A stretch of DNA of 6,762 bases. Origin: CAYJLC01 sp964370735 (GTDB lineage: Bacteria; Bacillota; Clostridia; Oscillospirales; Butyricicoccaceae). The position numbers and the translations under genes are program-made. The stretch is taken from contig CAYJLC010000071.1 in NCBI GenBank assembly GCA_964370735.1, positions 1 to 6,762 on the forward strand, written 5' to 3'. Position 1 is the first letter of the stretch; every line of letters begins with the position of its first letter. This document shows, piece by piece, positions 1 to 6,494 of this stretch. Below the pieces are notes generated by a model. It had not been told where the DNA came from and did no database searches. It saw only the letters and a list, made by a program, of their open reading frames with translations.

Positions 1-621
1 AAAATCATCGAATTTAGCTGCAATTTTCCCAAAATTTATATATTTTTCACTCTTATATCCGACCATTGAATCCATCGTATTAATCGCCTTATAAAAAAAT
101 CCGAAACAAGGACCACCAATCGCAAGAAAAATCATCGGTGCAATAATTCCGTCTGATGTATTTTCAGCGATAGTTTCAACCGTAGCTTTCGAAATCCCCT
201 TTTCGTCAAGTACCGAAGTATCACGCCCAACAATCATAGACACATTAAATCGTGCTTTTTCAATATCGCCATTTTTAAGCTCACTATAAACTTTCATACT
301 TTCTGTTTTAAGCGATTTTGTAGCTAAAATTTGCCAACACATAATGCTTTGAACAGTTAAATTCAGCCAAATGCTAATTTTTGAAGACAAAATAATGATA
401 ACGAGAGGAATAATTGTCGAAATCGCAATTATAATTAATACTAAAAACAGTCCTGCTACCACTTCTCCATTTTTCGTCTTAGGAAAGAGTTTTCTTAGTC
501 TTTTTTCGAAAAAACTTATCATATTTCCAATAAAAATTACGGGATGTACGAGAAATCTTGGGTCACCTACCAATAAATCGATGAAAAAACCTATAAATAA
601 CGCTGTTAGTGAAATAATCAT
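1..621 (-). CDS. cbiB: Adenosylcobinamide-phosphate synthase CbiB, N-terminal 207 residues (cut by left edge)
   Basis: CbiB is an integral membrane enzyme that joins adenosylcobyric acid to aminopropanol phosphate (or aminopropanol), giving adenosylcobinamide (phosphate). The reading frame is open from ATG 621 to base 1, so the C-terminal third is missing; the family is usually a little over 300 residues. Family motifs seen: DLLVGDPRFLVHPV at residues 15-28, VGRDTS at 131-136, AENTSDG at 152-158, NTMDSMVGYKSEKY at 181-194 and KFDD at 203-206. Hydrophobic stretches lie at about 3-19, 54-79 and 158-178, as expected for a membrane protein. The ATG follows GGAG (634-637) at a rather long spacing of 12 bases, but no better start exists. 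The gene begins 22 bases after the short CobU-like gene ends, so it is surely in the same transcript. The identification is secure; only the missing end is unknown. Confidence 0.95.
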   Translation of the reverse strand, partial: MIISLTALFIGFFIDLLVGDPRFLVHPVIFIGNMISFFEKRLRKLFPKTKNGEVVAGLFLVLIIIAISTIIPLVIIILSSKISIWLNLTVQSIMCWQILATKSLKTESMKVYSELKNGDIEKARFNVSMIVGRDTSVLDEKGISKATVETIAENTSDGIIAPMIFLAIGGPCFGFFYKAINTMDSMVGYKSEKYINFGKIAAKFDDF

Positions 622-643
622 ATAGTAAAATATCTCCAATTCA

Positions 644-1003
644 TTACTTAATTCTACTGCCAATTCCGCAAAAAACCCTATGAACTTTGCATGATTTTTC
701 TGCTAGATGACAACAAATCTTTCCTACTTCATCACGATAAAATCTATCGGATTTTTCAATCGGAACTACCCCAGAGCCAACTTCATCGCATATAAAAATA
801 CAGTCATTTTTTTCAGCAAAACTAGTAATAATTTCGAACGCATCTGAACCTTCTAGTGAGAGATTAAAAACTATTTTTTGCAAATTATTTATAACTTTTT
901 TACCAGAAACTAGACTATCTGATACTTCAAAATCACTTATATTATACAATTTTTTTGCATAATCAAGCTTCCCTTGCGCTTTAGCGCCTATTATAAGCTC
1001 CAT
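644..1003 (-). CDS. Short CobU-like protein (119 residues), second cobinamide kinase homologue
   Basis: This protein is related to CobU but about 60 residues shorter than the usual 180. It starts MELIIGAKAQGKL, a P-loop-like motif (residues 6-13) that keeps Gly11-Lys12 but has Leu where the normal Ser/Thr would be. Its C-terminal half closely follows classical CobU: DEVGSGVVP at 73-81 (NEVGMGIVP in the Salmonella enzyme, from memory) and the ending CGIGSRIK. The middle of CobU, holding the guanylylated histidine and the conserved ECL/DCLT strand, is absent. ATG 1003 follows AGGTGG (1014-1019) with a spacing of 10, and the gene overlaps the end of cobS by 13 bases. Its position between cobS and cbiB ties it to nucleotide-loop assembly. 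It could be a partner or regulator of the full CobU, a kinase-only enzyme, or a degenerate copy; the sequence cannot decide. Confidence 0.85.
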   Translation of the reverse strand: MELIIGAKAQGKLDYAKKLYNISDFEVSDSLVSGKKVINNLQKIVFNLSLEGSDAFEIITSFAEKNDCIFICDEVGSGVVPIEKSDRFYRDEVGKICCHLAEKSCKVHRVFCGIGSRIK

Positions 1004-1767
1004 AAGTTAAAAACCACCTTTGCTATTATTGTCGACGAAATTATAAAAATTTCGCAAATTTGTAGAAAATATCCTGCTATATCACCCGTTATGCCATCAA
1101 AATTTTTGTATGCCGTATATTTATAGTGCAAAAATGCAAAACATACAAAAATTAGAGTTATAATTGATATTTTATAATTTATCAAAAAAATTGAAAAAAC
1201 ACATATAAATACGATTATCGATAGTGTAATTGTCGCAATAATTCTACTAGCTCGCGAAGAAAACATAGCTGCAAGTCCGCTAGTTCCAGCTTTTTTTAAA
1301 TGGATTATCGATAATCCGCTTAATGCGCGTTCGAGTACAAAACCCACCGAAATTATTAGTAAACCTGTGATTTCAAGCTGTGTATATAGAGAAAATGTTA
1401 TTAAAAAGTACATTATAGTTTTAATTAGTGCGAACGCACCACAATTAGGGTCCTTTAATATTTTCATCTTTCTCTCTATTGGCTGACACGAAGCTAATGC
1501 GTCAATTGTGTCGCAAAATCCATCGACATGAATGCCCCCTGTAACGAAAATCGGAATATATGTTGCAAACGCTGCGAAAATTATGCTATTAAGCGCTAAA
1601 AATTCGCAAATATAATACCAAAGTATCAAAATCGCACCAATTATTGCACCGATTAAAGGAAAAAAGCAAATTGCATATCTCATATTTTTGTCATTCCATT
1701 TAATTTGTGGCATAGGTATTGCTGAATACATCGAAAATGCTACTATTAATGACTGCAAAATGTGCAT
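991..1767 (-). CDS. cobS: Adenosylcobinamide-GDP ribazoletransferase (cobalamin synthase) CobS
   Basis: CobS joins adenosyl-GDP-cobinamide to alpha-ribazole (phosphate), the last step of the nucleotide loop, and works in the cytoplasmic membrane. The 258-residue protein has the normal family length. It carries GGIHVDGFCDT at residues 77-87, an Asp-rich motif likely to bind metal and substrate, then KDPNCGAFA at 105-113 and GITGDIAG at 225-232. Several hydrophobic segments (about 32-55, 62-76, 116-150, 176-197, 200-213 and 235-255) fit a multi-pass membrane protein. ATG 1767 is well supported by AAGGAG (1775-1780) seven bases upstream. The start overlaps the last 22 bases of cobU, which suggests coupled translation, and the end overlaps the short CobU-like gene. 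The identification is secure. Confidence 0.96.
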   Translation of the reverse strand: MHILQSLIVAFSMYSAIPMPQIKWNDKNMRYAICFFPLIGAIIGAILILWYYICEFLALNSIIFAAFATYIPIFVTGGIHVDGFCDTIDALASCQPIERKMKILKDPNCGAFALIKTIMYFLITFSLYTQLEITGLLIISVGFVLERALSGLSIIHLKKAGTSGLAAMFSSRASRIIATITLSIIVFICVFSIFLINYKISIITLIFVCFAFLHYKYTAYKNFDGITGDIAGYFLQICEIFIISSTIIAKVVFNLWSL

Positions 1768-2288
1768 AAATTCTCTCCTTTATGGAAAATCGGGATACTA
1801 TATACAACTTCGACCACAACATCGGAAATTTTAGCTAGACTAATATTTATTTCACCGAGGTTTTCAATGAATTTTCTTGTAAAATCATCGTATTCGATGC
1901 CATCGCTAAAAATTTCATTAGTCACAATTACCAAATGTTCGCATTTTTTTGATAAACTCATAATATCATCCACAATTTTCTTTGTCGGATTTTCTTTTTC
2001 CTTCGCATCGTCTTCATAGCTTTCATTTGCGAGTAAATTAGGCAAGCATTCTAGTAAAACAACGCTTTTATAGTCAATTTTAATCAAATTTACGTCCTTA
2101 TACTGCTCGATTGTTATGAAATTCTTGAATTTGCGTTTTTCTATATGTATATTTTTTTTCTCTTCTGCTTCGCTATCAAAACATCGCATTGTTGCAAGAT
2201 AATAACGCAAATTCGATAAATTCATTGCAAAATTTTCAGCAAAATGCGATTTTCCACTTGTTGCGCCTCCTGAAACTAAAATTATCAT
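1746..2288 (-). CDS. cobU: Adenosylcobinamide kinase / adenosylcobinamide-phosphate guanylyltransferase CobU
   Basis: CobU phosphorylates adenosylcobinamide and then transfers GMP to it, making adenosyl-GDP-cobinamide for CobS. The 180-residue length matches the family. The N-terminus carries the P-loop GGATSGKS (residues 7-14). His48, in the context NIHIEKRK, sits where the guanylylated histidine of Salmonella CobU (His46) lies, and VLLECLPNLLANE (77-89) matches the DCLT/ECIT strand. The C-terminal part is unusual: where the Salmonella enzyme has NEVGMGIVP, this one has NEIFSDG (124-130), and it ends SIPIFHKG plus a short Cys-rich tail. ATG 2288 overlaps the cobT stop as ATGA, and GAGGAG (2300-2305) lies 11 bases upstream inside cobT, so the two genes are probably translationally coupled. 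I judge this the main CobU enzyme, with the second, short homologue further downstream. Confidence 0.92.
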   Translation of the reverse strand: MIILVSGGATSGKSHFAENFAMNLSNLRYYLATMRCFDSEAEEKKNIHIEKRKFKNFITIEQYKDVNLIKIDYKSVVLLECLPNLLANESYEDDAKEKENPTKKIVDDIMSLSKKCEHLVIVTNEIFSDGIEYDDFTRKFIENLGEINISLAKISDVVVEVVYSIPIFHKGENLCTFCSH

Positions 2289-3325
2289 TGTGGTTTATAC
2301 TCCTCAATCCCCGAATTTTCAAAAACTATCATATTGCTAAAAACTTCGGCAGCCATATCTAAAAGTGGCATCATCGAAACAGCGCCAGTCCCCTCTCCTA
2401 GAGCCATTTTAAGGTTTAGAGGTGGCAGAATATTCATTTTATCCAAAATAAGTTTAGATCCAAATTCGTTAGAAATATGCGAAGGAATTATAAAATCTGA
2501 AACATTTTCATTAAGCATTATGCTCAAAATCGCTGCAACATAAGAAATAAAACCGTCCATCAAAATCGGAATTTTGTAAATCGCACCGCCAAGATATAGC
2601 CCACACATTGCAGCGATGTCGAAACCTCCGACTTTTGCCAAAATATCTATTGCATCATTTTTATTCGGTGAGTGAAATGCAATTGCTCGATTTATCACGT
2701 CAGCTTTGTGCAAAACGCCTTCTTTGCTAAGTCCGGCACCTTTTCCTGTAACAAATTTTGCATCAATATCAAAAATAGTTGCAGTAATTGCACTACTCGT
2801 AGTTGTATTTCCAATACCCATCTCACCAGTAGCGATAAGGTTATAGCCCTGATTTTGTAAGTTTTTAGCAGTTTCTATGCCCTTTTCAATCGCAAAAATT
2901 GCATCTTCCCTTGTCATAGACGGCATTTTTGAGAAATTATTCGTTCCATTTTTGCATTTTAAAAGAGGAACATTTTCAACTTCTGAAAGCATTCCAACAT
3001 CAAATGGAAACACATCTGCTTTCGCAATTTTAGCCATTTTGCACACAGTTGCATCACCAATAGCGATATTTTTCGCAACAACAGCTGTGACATCAGGCGT
3101 GGTTTGGGTTACATTTTCCTCGACAATTCCATTATCAGCACAAAAAACGGCAACAGCTTTTTTGTCGATTTTCAGACCGTTAATCGCGTAGATTTTACAA
3201 ATATAGTCCTCTAAAACACCCATTCCATCCAGTGGTTTTGCAATAGAATTCCAATGTTTTTTTGCACTTATAATCGCATTTTTATCAGTCGGCGAAATAG
3301 TTTTTATTAAATCAAAACAACCCAT
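2285..3325 (-). CDS. cobT: Nicotinate-nucleotide--dimethylbenzimidazole phosphoribosyltransferase CobT
   Basis: CobT moves phosphoribose from nicotinate mononucleotide onto the lower-ligand base (5,6-dimethylbenzimidazole or a related base), giving the alpha-ribazole phosphate used by CobS. From ATG 3325 the protein has 346 residues, the normal family length. Motifs, numbered from that start: ADNGIVEE at 63-70, GEMGIGNTTTSSA at 167-179, TGKGAGLS at 193-200, MDGFIS at 256-261 and LGEGTGA at 309-315. Glu311 in the last motif corresponds to the catalytic glutamate of Salmonella CobT (Glu317). A GTG at 3331 is in frame, but it touches the GGAGG sequence (3332-3336); that site lies an ideal six bases before ATG 3325, so the ATG is preferred. 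The gene follows cbiC closely and overlaps cobU by four bases. The base actually used cannot be read from the sequence. Confidence 0.96.
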   Translation of the reverse strand: MGCFDLIKTISPTDKNAIISAKKHWNSIAKPLDGMGVLEDYICKIYAINGLKIDKKAVAVFCADNGIVEENVTQTTPDVTAVVAKNIAIGDATVCKMAKIAKADVFPFDVGMLSEVENVPLLKCKNGTNNFSKMPSMTREDAIFAIEKGIETAKNLQNQGYNLIATGEMGIGNTTTSSAITATIFDIDAKFVTGKGAGLSKEGVLHKADVINRAIAFHSPNKNDAIDILAKVGGFDIAAMCGLYLGGAIYKIPILMDGFISYVAAILSIMLNENVSDFIIPSHISNEFGSKLILDKMNILPPLNLKMALGEGTGAVSMMPLLDMAAEVFSNMIVFENSGIEEYKPQ

Positions 3326-3331
3326 ATTCAC

Positions 3332-3336
3332 CCTCC
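3332..3336 (-). promoter_or_regulatory. Ribosome binding site GGAGG that fixes the cobT start
   Basis: GGAGG on the minus strand is separated by six bases from ATG 3325. The alternative GTG at 3331-3329 follows the motif with no spacing and cannot be served by it. This decides for the shorter, 346-residue CobT. Confidence 0.8.
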
Positions 3337-3340
3337 AAAT

Positions 3341-3970
3341 TTATCGTTTAATTTGATATAAAATAGCATTAACAATCGCAGCTGCGACATTACTTCCACC
3401 TTTTCTACCCTTTGCGACGATGTACGGAATCCCACTTTCCATAATAAGTTCTTTAGACTCACAAACGTTCACAAAACCTACCGGAACACCTATAATAAGT
3501 GCTGGTTTTATCTTATTTTGTTTAATTAATTCGTCTAATCTTATTAATGCCGTAGGAGCATTTCCGACAGCAATAATCAGTGGTTTATCAAGCTCACTCG
3601 CCTTATCCATAGACACGCAAGACCTCGTAGTGCCCTGCTCCTTTGCTCTTAAAAACACGTCGTCGTCAGCGATAAAACAATGCGTTTCACCACCTAAATC
3701 GGCTAGAATTTTCTTGTTAATCCCTGCCTTTACCATAGTAGTATCCGTAACTATGTCGGCACCATTTTTTAATGCTTCTATCGCAATTTTCACTGCATTT
3801 TCAGAAAAGTAAAGCGTGTCAGCATATTCAAAATCTGCGGTTGTATGGATAACTCGTTTCAAGACAAGCTTATTTTCAGGGTCAATTTTTTTATTGTAAA
3901 TTTCTTTAAGTTCTTGCGATATTATCTTAAAACTCATATTTTCTATGTCCATCGGTTTAATATTTAACAT
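3341..3970 (-). CDS. cbiC: Cobalt-precorrin-8 methylmutase CbiC
   Basis: CbiC moves the methyl group from C11 to C12 of cobalt-precorrin-8, forming cobyrinic acid, the substrate of CbiA. Starting at ATG 3970 the protein has 209 residues, typical of CbiC/CobH. His42, in IHTTADFEY, matches the catalytic histidine of CobH (His43 in Pseudomonas denitrificans, from memory). Other family motifs are TDTTMVKAGIN at 75-85, GNAPTAL at 136-142, GVPVGFV at 161-167 and KGRKGGSNVAAA at 187-198. An in-frame TTG at 3985 would add five residues, but it is immediately followed by AAGGG (3978-3982), the likely ribosome binding site seven bases before ATG 3970. The start overlaps the end of cbiA by 14 bases. The identification is secure, and the cobalt (Cbi) rather than cobalt-free (Cob) form is inferred from CbiX and the CbiE-CbiT type of cluster. 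Confidence 0.95.
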   Translation of the reverse strand: MLNIKPMDIENMSFKIISQELKEIYNKKIDPENKLVLKRVIHTTADFEYADTLYFSENAVKIAIEALKNGADIVTDTTMVKAGINKKILADLGGETHCFIADDDVFLRAKEQGTTRSCVSMDKASELDKPLIIAVGNAPTALIRLDELIKQNKIKPALIIGVPVGFVNVCESKELIMESGIPYIVAKGRKGGSNVAAAIVNAILYQIKR

Positions 3971-5306
3971 TTTCTTTCCCTTCAATACATTTTTTAATGA
4001 AATTTTCGGCTATTTTACGATTAAATGCAATATGAGGAAATCCAGCATAAAGGTGCTCATTTGTATGCGCTGCTTCCCACGAAATCCCACTGATTTTTTC
4101 AGCCAAAATACTATCGCCATTATTACTACTATCATAATAATGAAATTCGTGACCTTTAAAAGATTCTCCCTTTTTGCAAAGTAAATTGTCATTTTTTGCA
4201 GTTAAACTAACATATCCGAAGCGAACAAGCTTATTTTTATTCTCACAATTGCCATTAATGAACCCAACCATCGGAAAATCATCAATTTTTTCGTTAAGAT
4301 ACATAAAACCACCACATTCTGCAATGCAGGGAATTTCTTTTGAAAGCGCTTTAAATATCGAATTTTTCATCGAATTATTTTCTGATAATTTTTGCGCATA
4401 TAACTCTGGATAACCACCTCCGAGATACAGACCATCGATGTCATCGGGTAATTTTTCATCGTTTAGTGGGCTGAAAAAAGTGATTTTCGCACCTAATTTT
4501 TCTAAAATTTCAAATGTTTCTTTATAATAAAAGCAAAAAGCATTGTCATAAGCTACTGCAATATTGACATTTTCATATTTTTGTTCGATTTTTTCATCAT
4601 TAAATTCAGTTTCACAAACTTCGTTTGAAATTTTAATTATTGCATCAATATCAAGCGTTTCTGATAAAATATTTGATATTTTATTAAGCTTTTCTTTAAT
4701 ATCATCAATTTCATTCGCAGTTTTTAACCCTAGATGCCTGCTCTCTAAAATGAGTTCTTGAGGCAACTTTGCTATATATCCTAAAACTGTGATTTTATTC
4801 AAAAACTCTTGCTCAATTCCTTTTTTTAACTCTGTATATGTATTTTTTTTTACATTATTTAGTATGACACCCTTGATATTATTCTGCTTGAAAGTGTAAA
4901 ATCCTTTTAAAATCGCAAGCACTGAATTCGCCATTCCTTTGCAATTTATAACCAAAATTACAGGAGTATCTGTCACCTTAGAAAGGTCGTGAGTCGAACC
5001 GATTTCTGAACAAATAGTGACACCATCATAAAATCCCATCACACCTTCAATTACTGAAATATCAGCACAATTTCGATGCAAAAGCGTGTTAATCTCATTT
5101 TTTTCCTTAAAAAACAAGTCTAAATTATATGATTCAATACCAATTACTTTTGAGTGAAACATAGGGTCAATATAGTCAGGTCCGCATTTATATGAGATAG
5201 TTTGTAGCCCTCTGTTTTTTAATATTCCGAGCAATCCACACACCGTAGTGGTTTTTCCTGAACCACTAGATGTTCCCGCGATGATGATTCGTGGTGTTTT
5301 CTTCAT
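3957..5306 (-). CDS. cbiA: Cobyrinate a,c-diamide synthase CbiA
   Basis: CbiA uses ATP and glutamine to amidate the a and c carboxylates of cobyrinic acid. From ATG 5306 it has 449 residues, close to the family norm. The N-terminal synthetase domain starts with the P-loop GTSSGSGKT (residues 11-19), followed by KCGPDYIDPMFH (40-51) and EGVMGFYDG (87-95). The C-terminal class I glutamine amidotransferase domain has GGGYPE (296-301), the probable nucleophile Cys331 in AECGG, GHEFHYY (385-391) and His425 in FPHIAF. No N-terminal extension or CobQ-specific feature points to cobyric acid synthase instead. The start at GTG 5321 is less likely, because AAAGGG (5313-5318), just downstream, is well placed six bases before ATG 5306. 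The gene overlaps the end of cbiET by 41 bases in another frame, so the P-loop coding region begins beside the cbiT tail. Confidence 0.95.
   Translation of the reverse strand: MKKTPRIIIAGTSSGSGKTTTVCGLLGILKNRGLQTISYKCGPDYIDPMFHSKVIGIESYNLDLFFKEKNEINTLLHRNCADISVIEGVMGFYDGVTICSEIGSTHDLSKVTDTPVILVINCKGMANSVLAILKGFYTFKQNNIKGVILNNVKKNTYTELKKGIEQEFLNKITVLGYIAKLPQELILESRHLGLKTANEIDDIKEKLNKISNILSETLDIDAIIKISNEVCETEFNDEKIEQKYENVNIAVAYDNAFCFYYKETFEILEKLGAKITFFSPLNDEKLPDDIDGLYLGGGYPELYAQKLSENNSMKNSIFKALSKEIPCIAECGGFMYLNEKIDDFPMVGFINGNCENKNKLVRFGYVSLTAKNDNLLCKKGESFKGHEFHYYDSSNNGDSILAEKISGISWEAAHTNEHLYAGFPHIAFNRKIAENFIKKCIEGKENVKY
3978..3982 (-). promoter_or_regulatory. Ribosome binding site AAGGG that fixes the cbiC start
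   Basis: AAGGG lies seven bases before ATG 3970, inside the last codons of cbiA. The in-frame TTG at 3985 directly precedes this site and is therefore unlikely to be the start codon. Confidence 0.7.
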
Positions 5307-6494
5307 ATTTTTCCCTTTCACTCGCTTTTATAATATAAACAGGATTTTCCCCTATCATCAGGTCATATCTGCCTAATTTTTTTGATTTTGAAACCATTAC
5401 ATTAAAAATTTCGCTTGGAATTTCTAATTCTTCAAAGATTTGAATTGTTTCAGTTAAAGTTTGCAGAGAAACTGCTGTTACAATAATTTGCGCTTTGCTA
5501 TTTTTCTTAAAAATAACATCGACTATTTCGCGAAGATTTCCTGTACTACCACCGATAAAAACTTTACTCGGAGCAGGCAAATTTTCTAGCCCATTCGGTG
5601 CAGTTTCCTCTAAAATTTCAATATTATAAGTGCCAAATTTTTCAATATTCTCTTTGATTAACGAAACAGCTTCGCTTTTCTTTTCGACTGCGAAAACGCT
5701 TCCCTCGTAAGCTTTTTTAGCCATAGCAACCGATACCGAGCCTGTCCCTGCACCGATGTCATACACGATATCCGTCGGTGAAATATTTAATAAAGACACC
5801 GAACTGTCCCTTATAATTTGCTTTGTCATAGGGACTTTTCCACGAATAAATTCATCATCTGAAATAGTCGTATAGTGATGTGCAAAGTTCTCATTATGTA
5901 TAATAAGTGCACATAAACCACTAAAATCTGTTTCTAAAACTTCGGAAATTTCAAAAGTTATAATACGTTCATTTTCAAAAGATAAATTTTCGCCAACCGT
6001 TATTTTTACATTTTTAAGCCCTGCTTCAAACAACTTTTTAATAATGTTTTTAGCAGAATTTTCTCCACCTGTCAGGCAAAAAACATACTCGTTATAACTC
6101 GCGTGAGCCACAATATTTGCATTTTTTCCGTGTAGGCTTACAAGCTTTATTTTATCGTAAGGTACAAAAATTTTCGCACTCAAATACTGAAAACTGCTAA
6201 TTCCACTGATAAATTCNNNNNNNNNNAAAGACTATTTTTAACAGTGTTTGCGATACTATAAAAACCAATATCTCCTGATGCCAATACACATAAATTTTCA
6301 ATATCTTTTGCATTTTTTATGTACTCAATAATTTCGTTTATAGACAAAAACTTCACTTCTTTATCACGCAAAATCGAGTTGTTTTTAAAATGATTTGTTG
6401 TGAGAATTACGTCACTTTTTTCAATAGTGTCAACAGCTTTTTTTGTAAGCAAATCAGTATCCCAAGGACCTGCGCCAACTATATAAACTTTCAA
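5266..6494 (-). CDS. cbiET: Fused CbiE-CbiT: cobalt-precorrin-7 C5-methyltransferase / precorrin-6B C15-methyltransferase (decarboxylating); interrupted by an assembly gap
   Basis: The two domains methylate C5 and C15 of the corrin ring, and the CbiT part also removes the acetate carboxyl at C12. CbiE begins at TTG 6494, directly after the cbiX stop and five bases from a strong GGAGG (6500-6504). It shows VGAGPWDTDLLT at residues 6-17 (the usual form is GPGD) and ASGDIGFYS at 72-80. After ten Ns (6217-6226) the frame shifts on paper, yet reading 6216 downward gives EFISGISSFQYLSAKI, the standard CbiE continuation, with no start site of its own. The CbiT domain begins near 5865 with DEFIRGKVPMTK and has the SAM-binding motif DIGAGTG (5740-5760) and GGSTGNL (about 5537-5556). 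The visible pieces are 89 and 316 residues, so the whole is about 410, as in CobL-type fusions. I read it as one intact gene whose gap length is wrong, not as a pseudogene. Confidence 0.9.
5313..5318 (-). promoter_or_regulatory. Ribosome binding site AAAGGG that fixes the cbiA start
   Basis: AAAGGG lies six bases before ATG 5306, within the end of the cbiT domain. The in-frame GTG at 5321 sits upstream of the site, so the ATG is the better start. Confidence 0.7.
6217..6226. other. Assembly gap (ten Ns) inside cbiET
   Basis: Ten unknown bases lie in the CbiE domain between ...VKNSL and EFISGISS.... Joining the two flanking frames needs a true gap length of 3n+2 bases (for example 8, 11 or 14), so the ten Ns are a placeholder. 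By comparison with the usual CbiE spacing between the SGD and GISS motifs, I infer that only about four or five residues are missing. Confidence 0.95.

Noticed and set aside
371..625. Plus-strand open frame of 84 codons.
   Set aside because: It lies antisense to well-conserved cbiB codons, has no family resemblance and no ribosome binding site. Other plus-strand frames at 1762-2019, 2877-3191, 3420-3812 and 4174-4413 were rejected for the same reason.
1302..1317. Perfect 16-base palindrome GGATTATCGATAATCC, with a related GATTATCGATA at 1213-1223.
   Set aside because: It is inside the cobS coding region, encoding conserved-looking residues (GLSII). In an AT-rich window of this size one such palindrome is not far from chance, and no promoter is near.
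1746..1767. CxxCSH tail at the C-terminus of CobU as a possible metal site.
   Set aside because: These codons coincide with the cobS start region, so the residues are probably a by-product of the overlap; no family role is known to me.
4010..4192. Minus-strand open frame of 60 codons inside cbiA.
   Set aside because: It is out of frame with cbiA, whose glutaminase motifs occupy the same bases; the hydrophobic look is a by-product of AT-rich sequence.
4843..4851. Run of nine A on the coding strand in cbiA as a possible slippage or frameshift site.
   Set aside because: The reading frame is intact on both sides and the full-length protein has all expected motifs; such runs are common in AT-rich coding DNA and there is no slippage-stimulating structure visible.
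6180..6183. A separate cbiT gene starting at TTG 6183 (MSAKIFVPYD...).
   Set aside because: The frame stays open upstream to the N gap and encodes conserved CbiE residues (EFISGISSFQYL); no ribosome binding site precedes the TTG. This codon is an internal leucine of CbiE.
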